From Erigeron canadensis (Eukaryota; Streptophyta; Magnoliopsida; Asterales; Asteraceae), in NCBI RefSeq assembly GCF_010389155.1, contig NC_057768.1, forward strand, positions 43,689,633-43,753,632: a DNA stretch of 64,000 nt, read 5' to 3'. A program made the translations under genes and the position numbers. How positions within the stretch are numbered: the stretch's first letter is position 1; every line of letters begins with the position of its first letter. Under the pieces are notes generated by a model. That model did no database searches and had not been told where the DNA came from. It saw nothing but the letters and a program-made list of their open reading frames with translations. Shown piece after piece: positions 58,142-64,000 of the stretch.

Positions 58142-60699
58142 ATTGTGGGGTTTCGAATGGCTACACCTTGAGACGAATGGGTTTTATTTACAGAGTGTTA
58201 ATACTTGGGCATCACGTATACTTGGGGAATTCGGAGTAATTTTTATTATAGAAATTGGAGACATAAAGTAGTTTTCGAAATCCTTATACAAACGGAAGTT
58301 TGTTTTTTTGTTTAAACACATGTTCGAAAATGTATGATAGTGTACAAATGTAAAATATATATGTTTAATTGAAAAAAAATGTGGCAAAACGAGGAAAAAA
58401 AAAGAATGAAAACATACTAAAACTATACTATTATATGTGAAATATGATAAGAAATGGAATATATCATATAAATCAATGGAATATAACATACTAAAACATA
58501 CTAAAAATTTTTGAACACTAAAACTGTAATTTATGAAAGTTAGGAATTAAACCTACAAGCTTGGTATTACATCAGGGACGATTTTTAAAATTAACTCTTA
58601 ATTGTAAAAAAGCTAGCTAGTACTTTATATATCAAAAAATACTCTATGAATTTTCACTTAGCAAAATACAAATTTTAACACACTCATATAGTTTATGCTA
58701 ACAAGCTTTAGGAATGTCGTGAAGAAAACCCTTATTTGCTATGATAAATATGAAATGGATGTTCACAAATAATTTAGTAGACATTTTAGAGATCACAAAA
58801 TTTTGTTAGAAGATTACTTTATTGAGGAATGCTCAATTGTTGTAACTATATATATATCTATTATGAGATGAAATAGATGAACTCTTCATTCTCTGTTTAT
58901 ATTCTTGTTATTTTTAATGTTTATTGTATATAGTAGTTTTTGGAGTTTGAGTTCAATTGTTTTATAGATAGCTTATATATAAATATTAGTTATTAGGAAA
59001 ATTTTAATGAGAAGCTTAAAGGTTATCATTAGTAACTCTCTAATTATATAAAAGTTAGTACTTTATACATAAAAACTTATTTATGAAATTCCACTTAACA
59101 AAAAATGTTAATACACCTAAATAGCTTGGTAACAATATCACCAACAAAAACTTTATTATTATTGTGCTTGTAATTAATGGAATTATAGTTGTACTCAAAT
59201 TGTTTGAATAAATGTCCAATTTAAACAAAACAGAAAAACTTCAGTACGCATATTATGAGCGGTTAAAAAAAAGTTAAATGAAACTCTTAAACTTCAAGTA
59301 ACGTGCAAAAAAAATAATATATTTTTATATCAAAAATTCATCCTTCAATTGTATGATAAATGTACAAATATTTAATGCACATTAAAAAAAACAGCTGCTT
59401 CGCTTATTGAACCCCAAACAAATAATAATTAGGAGCTGTTAAAAAAGATTTATGAATCTTTATTTTGAAAATGGAAATAATTAATCCTTAACAAAATAGC
59501 TTAAATATTCTGACATGTGGAAAAATCAGGGGCTTAAATATTCTGACATGTGGAAAAATCAGGGGTATGATTGGAAAAGAGAATTAATAGATAGCTTAAC
59601 ATTGTTTTAGGAAAATTAGGGGTTTGCTAAATACAGCCCTTAGAATTGTTTATAAGGTGTATAAATTATTTGTACAATTACCATGAAAATCAGGGATGGA
59701 CTTTTAATATAGAATGTTAATATATTTTTTTATACACGTTAGCATTTTCCGGAAAATTAATACATTGAGTACCTGTGTTGGTATAACGTCATGCTGCCAG
59801 CATTCTTTCCAACTCACCGCATGATTAACAAAGAAAAAGTTCAAAAATAGCTAGAAGCAGCATCATGCGCATGTAAGTCATTCTCTATAAGAAAGATTTT
59901 GATCATTTTCTTGATTTTGTTACCAGGTCAAACATGAGGACGTTGATTAAAAACCGTTGAAGAAAGGTAATTATGCATTGTTGTCAATTACTTCCCCTCC
60001 CTCTGAAACCAAAAACTATTAATTGTCGTTTCAGTACCCATGAATTCCTTACCAATTAGTTTAGTTGTTGTCAATGCGAAATTTTGTAGCGTACAAAGTG
60101 AAACATGCGCAATTTAGATCATGTCTTTTTTTTTTTCAAAATTAAAACTGCATACCAACTGTTTGATACTTTGCCCCTCAGGAAATGCAACCTAAAGCCC
60201 AATATTATTATACTGCAAGCTGCAGTGTTTTTGGAGTGAACCCAAAGAAACCTACCTATTTACAATTCCATGCTCCTACATACTAACATACATCATATCG
60301 GGTACATTCTGTCAATCAAATAATTTTAATTTGTTGCTTCATTTTTATGATACTCTACGAGCCTCTCTTCTCTTTTTTCTTTCTTTTATGTGTGTGTTCT
60401 TTTGGATATAAAATTTTGTTTTCTTTAGTTAATACTAGGTATGTTGCAAGACAAGAATAACAATGTTTTGTTATGATGGGAACCATTGCATACCATGAGT
60501 TAAAAGTGTGATAATAATACAATTAGTTTTGATGCCTCTGTATCTAATGTCTATCTCTTGCAGTAGCATTCTATAAAATTGGAATATGTCTCAACAGGTA
60601 GATAGAAATATCATATGACATTAACCGTTTGCAATCATCACATTGTAAATGCAAAACTCATAACGCTTCGATTCTTTTTTATACACAATTCATTAAACA
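58142..60699. other. Intergenic DNA between DUF2828 copies 2 and 3
   Basis: 58180-58270 is homologous to the promoter of copy 3 (AGTGT..ACTTGGGCATYACG..TACTTGGGGAAT). 59494-59570 holds a 40-bp tandem duplication (GGCTTAAATATTCTGACATG twice). 59616-59757 is the dispersed MITE. 60061-60699 is the 3' flank shared with the other copies. No gene. Confidence 0.6.
59616..59757. repeat. Dispersed MITE-like inverted repeat, copy 2
   Basis: Second copy of the element at 1132-1280: GGGGTTTGCTAAATACAGCC start, ACCATGAAAATCAGGGATGG middle, ACACGTTAGCATTTTCC end. Confidence 0.7.
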
Positions 60700-62628
60700 T
60701 TAATCAACCACCACCAGTTTCTGGTACTCCTCCCCTGAAATAGCACTGTCCATGACATCCTCAGGGTTCAAACTTCCTCCTCCTTCCATGAACAAGGTCA
60801 TCAAATTCTTTGAAAACCCGCTGACAAGTGCCACCCCTTTCTGCTTCCTTGTCACTGGAGTACTATGTGAGTCTCTAAGATTCCAAAACACTATTTCTGG
60901 CACTACTCCTCCGTATCCTTTCTCTGTAAACTTCCTCTGAATAGCTTGATAATCCGTCTCCCAAGGAGTCCGTGAAGCTTGGTCAAATTCCATGTCACTA
61001 AATACAAACACCCTCTTGATCATCTCATCTTCCCTTAAATTTCCTTTTGACGCCACTTCAAGAATCAGATCAAACACTTTCTGGAAATTAGTGTTCATCC
61101 CCCATTCCATTCTTTTCATGAATGCAATCTTTGATTTCAGATCATCTCCTCTCACCATCTGCAGCTCTGGGTTTGCACTAAACGTAATAAGCTTCCCTTT
61201 CCACGGCTCCTCACTTAATTCAGAAACAAGAAGTCCGAGAGCCACAGAAACCTGCATAGGAATCCCATTCATGCTACCTGAAACATCACATATCGCCAAA
61301 CAGTTGTTCAACTTTCCTCTTTTTGCCATATCGTCCACCATTCTTTTCCATTGAAGCTCTGCCACCTCACCACCGTCGCTATCTTCCAAGGATGATATGA
61401 TATCGTGTGGTAGCAATGCACCTGCTGCGATCTTGGCCTTACCCGACCTCACATTTTCCAGAAACTCCTCGAACCTTGGCCCATCGTGCTTTTGAAAGTG
61501 CTCTTTGTATAATTTCATGGCTACGGAAGCTACTCTATTATATGGGATCAAGCTCCATTGATTTTTTCCTATGTAAACCTCTGGTAACTCCAAAGCTTTT
61601 CGAAGAGGTACCAAAATTTGCTTCCTTAGCCTATCACGGACACGATAAGCATAATGTGCTTCTTCTATGCCCTCATATTCCGAGTACTCTTCTCTCGGGA
61701 AAACTTTTTTTGCAATGCTTTCGCAAAGCAAAGTTGACTTGTCGAAAGATGAATCTATTGAAGGACACCATTTGGCAGCAAGACTGATTTTTCTCGACTT
61801 TCCTTCTTCCAAGAACTTGATGTCAGATCTCAGAAGCTTGGAGAAAAGATCAGAGACACATTCGTGCAAGAACTTGTAATCTGGGTCAGTGTTATACCGT
61901 TGGATAGCTTTTGTAGCCATCTTGATCCTCTTCTCTTTTCTAATCTTGCTTGCATTTGACTTCTTGATCTCCACTCTCTTCATCTCCTCCATAATTCTTA
62001 CCTCTTGCGGCACTCTGTTCTTTTTTGAGCCCCTCAACCGATTGTGTGCCCAATTACTTTTCCTCCGGCACCGATGATTTGATCGTTGCATACGTTCCTC
62101 TTTTGCTTTTTGTCGAACATCAGCTCCTTCTAGAAGTCGATACATTATCTCAGGCAAGTCCTTAAAATACCCAAATTTGGCCAAAGAATCCACATTGCTG
62201 GCGAGAGTTTTGGGATGGTTTTTATGAAGCCATAAAGCCGAGATATAGTACCCTTCTTTATCTGATTTTCCCGTCCCTCGAACCCCACGAAGATTGCAGA
62301 TTAGTTTTAAAGTTTTCAACGGGTCGTGGTCCCATGATTCGTTCAGACGTTGGGTTATAGATTCGGGTGGAGTGTAGGGGACAACATGGAAGAAGAAATC
62401 GAGACAAGGGTTTCCGGTTGAGAGAAACGTAGCAGACATGTTTTCGGTGTAACCCATCAGGGCCGGAGGTGGACTGGGGGAAGTGGCGATGGAGTTGAAG
62501 CTGGAGACCATGGCATTGATGAATGGGTGTGAAACGACGGTTGAAGAAGGCGGTGGGACGGAGGTTTTGGATTGGGAATGGTAGAGTTCCGGTGGACCGA
62601 GGAGGGATGAGGTATTTGCGGTTGCCAT
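60700..62628 (-). CDS. DUF2828 / vWA-domain protein, tandem copy 3
   Basis: Intronless, 642 aa. N-terminus MATANTSSLLGPPELYHSQS; DUF2828 block NPCLDFFFHVVPYTPPESITQRL and following; short basic linker (SNHRCRRKSNWAHNRLRGSK) instead of the long Arg-rich insert of copy 2; C-terminal vWA with MIDAS DVSGSMN at about 448-454 and FSDMEFDQAS. It is closer to copy 2 than to copy 1 across the vWA domain and C-terminus. A TATA box lies about 45 bp upstream of the ATG. Likely the least altered of the three in length. Function unknown. Confidence 0.92.
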   Translation of the reverse strand: MATANTSSLLGPPELYHSQSKTSVPPPSSTVVSHPFINAMVSSFNSIATSPSPPPALMGYTENMSATFLSTGNPCLDFFFHVVPYTPPESITQRLNESWDHDPLKTLKLICNLRGVRGTGKSDKEGYYISALWLHKNHPKTLASNVDSLAKFGYFKDLPEIMYRLLEGADVRQKAKEERMQRSNHRCRRKSNWAHNRLRGSKKNRVPQEVRIMEEMKRVEIKKSNASKIRKEKRIKMATKAIQRYNTDPDYKFLHECVSDLFSKLLRSDIKFLEEGKSRKISLAAKWCPSIDSSFDKSTLLCESIAKKVFPREEYSEYEGIEEAHYAYRVRDRLRKQILVPLRKALELPEVYIGKNQWSLIPYNRVASVAMKLYKEHFQKHDGPRFEEFLENVRSGKAKIAAGALLPHDIISSLEDSDGGEVAELQWKRMVDDMAKRGKLNNCLAICDVSGSMNGIPMQVSVALGLLVSELSEEPWKGKLITFSANPELQMVRGDDLKSKIAFMKRMEWGMNTNFQKVFDLILEVASKGNLREDEMIKRVFVFSDMEFDQASRTPWETDYQAIQRKFTEKGYGGVVPEIVFWNLRDSHSTPVTRKQKGVALVSGFSKNLMTLFMEGGGSLNPEDVMDSAISGEEYQKLVVVD

Positions 62629-62671
62629 GTTGTAGGTTTGGAATGGGTAGAACTTGAGATGAATGAGTTTA

Positions 62672-62678
62672 ATTTATA
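62672..62678 (-). promoter_or_regulatory. TATA box of DUF2828 copy 3
   Basis: TATAAAT on the minus strand, about 45 bp upstream of the ATG at 62628. The aligned position upstream of copy 2 (near 58185) reads TGTAAAT. Confidence 0.55.
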
Positions 62679-62684
62679 GAGTGT

Positions 62685-63203
62685 CATTTTACTTGGGCAT
62701 TACGATTACTTGGGGAATACAGAGTGCATATTTATTTTATTAAAAGAAACTGGAAAGAAAAATAATAATTGATATTATGTTTAGTACTTGTATTACTTTA
62801 TTTAGTATCGTTGTCATTGTTTTACTATTATGTTTATTAATATTTGTATTTATATAGTCATGTTATAATAATATTTCTAATTAGCACTCAAATCTAGTTT
62901 TTATACCTTGAGGTCGACTTGTTAGATATTTCAAACATAATTTTTGGGTTATAGTTTGTTCAAGTTCATTTTTAGTAAACCAAAAATGCAAACTCAAATT
63001 TAAATAATTCGGTAAACAAGGATGGACCAGAGTTAAAATCTTCTCTAGGACAAAAGATGTGCTAAAGTTTTGTCTTGTGCAAGATTTTTACCGCTTTTCC
63101 TTAACCAAATCTTCATCTCGCTCTGAACCTTAATCTAAAAGATATCCCCCATATGTACGCGTTTTGGTTCCAGCCCACGAACTACAAACATTTTATTATT
63201 ATG
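62685..63203. other. Divergent intergenic region
   Basis: Lies between the minus-strand copy 3 and the plus-strand GEM-like gene, so it should hold both promoters. AT-rich; no strong ABRE (ACGTG) core was seen. Confidence 0.4.
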
Positions 63204-63212
63204 TATATATAG
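63204..63212 (+). promoter_or_regulatory. TATA box of the GEM-like gene
   Basis: TATATATAG about 100 bp before the ATG at 63310, followed by a C/A-rich leader. Confidence 0.55.
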
Positions 63213-63309
63213 TCCCTAAAATAACAGGTACACCTTCTCATCCAAAATACAATCGTCAAACATACATACATACAACTGATCAATCTTTACACAAATCATA
63301 ACCATAACC

Positions 63310-64000
63310 ATGACAGGCACACCTCAAGAAGCACCATCATCACAAACAACCACACAACCATCATCATCATCAACAACAACTACTCCGGAATACAGCGAAA
63401 AATGGGGAACCCATCTCATGGGACAGCCTGCAATTCCTACCACACATCCCGACAATCAAAAAGCAGCTACATGGAACGCAGCTGACCATCAACAAATCTA
63501 TCATCAACAATCATCACCTTACCTAGTTTACTCCCCTGTTGACAAACCCGTGACTAACCCACTAGAACCCGTCATCAATCTTTTCAACTCATGGACCACT
63601 AAGGCTGACTCCATCGCCCGTAACATATGGCATAACTGTAAGCCTTAATTTGTTACTTAATTGTTTATCTGCTTAATTAATTAATTAAATATTGAGTTTT
63701 CTAAATATACACTCTGAGATTTTCCATGTTCTAGTGACAACGGGATCTTCTGTGACGGGAGCAGCATGGGGTAAAATGAATTTAACAGCGAAAGCAATCA
63801 CAGAAGGAGGGTTCGAGTCCATGTTCAAACAGATTTTCGCACCTTCTTCTGACCCAAACGAGAAGCTAAAAAAGACGTTTGCGTGCTATCTTTCCACCAC
63901 CACGGGCCCTGTTGCCGGCACCATCTATCTATCAACTGCTCGGGTCGCGTTCTGCAGCGATCGGCCGTTGTGTTTCACGGCGCCTTCTGGTCAAGAAACG
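63310..64000 (+). CDS. GEM-like (GER5-type) GRAM-domain protein, partial
   Basis: Exon 1 is 63310-63637 (109 codons plus one base; donor AACT|GTAAGC) and exon 2 starts at 63735 (acceptor TTCTAG|TGACAA), running past the window end. The N-terminus is Ser/Thr/Gln-rich, then EKWGTHLMG, HPDNQKAA and NPLEPVINLFNSW..ARNIWHN. Exon 2 gives GSSVTGAAWGKMNLTAKAI, TEGGFESMFKQIF, KKTFACYLSTTTGPVAGT and FCSDRPLCFTAPSGQE, the start of the GRAM domain. Family members bind membranes and are induced by ABA. The order of motifs fits Arabidopsis GER5 (At5g13200), and the position next to a DUF2828 gene supports this. The open frame that runs on to a stop at 63648 is intron read-through. Confidence 0.92.

Noticed and set aside
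63638..63648. GEM-like protein ending at 112 residues
   Set aside because: The last codons are intron sequence after a good GTAAGC donor; joining to 63735 restores the family's conserved sequence.

Overview
The window is nuclear DNA of a flowering plant. It is AT-rich, its genes are mostly split by GT-AG introns, and about two thirds is intergenic DNA filled with plant-type transposons (mini-Helitrons, Harbinger and hAT MITEs, a dead L1-type LINE, tRNA-derived SINEs). The proteins resemble eudicot families most closely; an asterid, perhaps Asteraceae, is a guess from the repeat types and not shown by the sequence.

Layout. 0.2-4.2 kb: a group X ERF transcription factor (RAP2.6L/ERF113-like), minus strand, probably two exons around a 3-kb intron. 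4.2-12 kb: nested MITEs, a mini-Helitron and a retroposed element with a 19-bp target duplication. 12-16.9 kb: a CPL3-type RNA polymerase II CTD phosphatase, minus strand, resolved here into 12 exons giving 1248 aa. 17-25.6 kb: mini-Helitrons, a SINE, and a Harbinger derivative split by a LINE. 26.6-29.1 kb: an intronless PPR-DYW organelle RNA-editing factor resembling At5g13230. 30.4-31.6 kb: a hAT MITE sitting inside the terminal repeat of another MITE. 32.8-34.5 kb: a JAZ10/TIFY9-like jasmonate repressor, three exons, 227 aa. 34.5-50 kb: Helitron-rich DNA. 50.3-62.6 kb: three tandem minus-strand copies of a DUF2828/vWA gene with an EF-1alpha pseudogene between the first two. 63.3-64 kb: the first two exons of a GEM-like (GER5-type) GRAM protein, plus strand, cut by the window end.

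The genes are not an operon-like unit, but several deal with hormone and stress output: a JAZ repressor, a group X ERF, an ABA-associated GRAM protein and a CTD phosphatase known in Arabidopsis as a negative regulator of stress transcription. From memory of Arabidopsis locus numbers, GER5 (At5g13200), a vWA/DUF2828 gene (At5g13210), JAZ10 (At5g13220) and the PPR gene (At5g13230) are adjacent there in the same order, with RAP2.6L at At5g13330. The right part of the window therefore looks like a conserved eudicot block in which the DUF2828 gene has been triplicated.

The most interesting points are the DUF2828 triplication with N-terminal erosion of one copy, the Jas intron of the JAZ gene, a Helitron subfamily ending in CTCG, and several nested insertions that can be read to the base.
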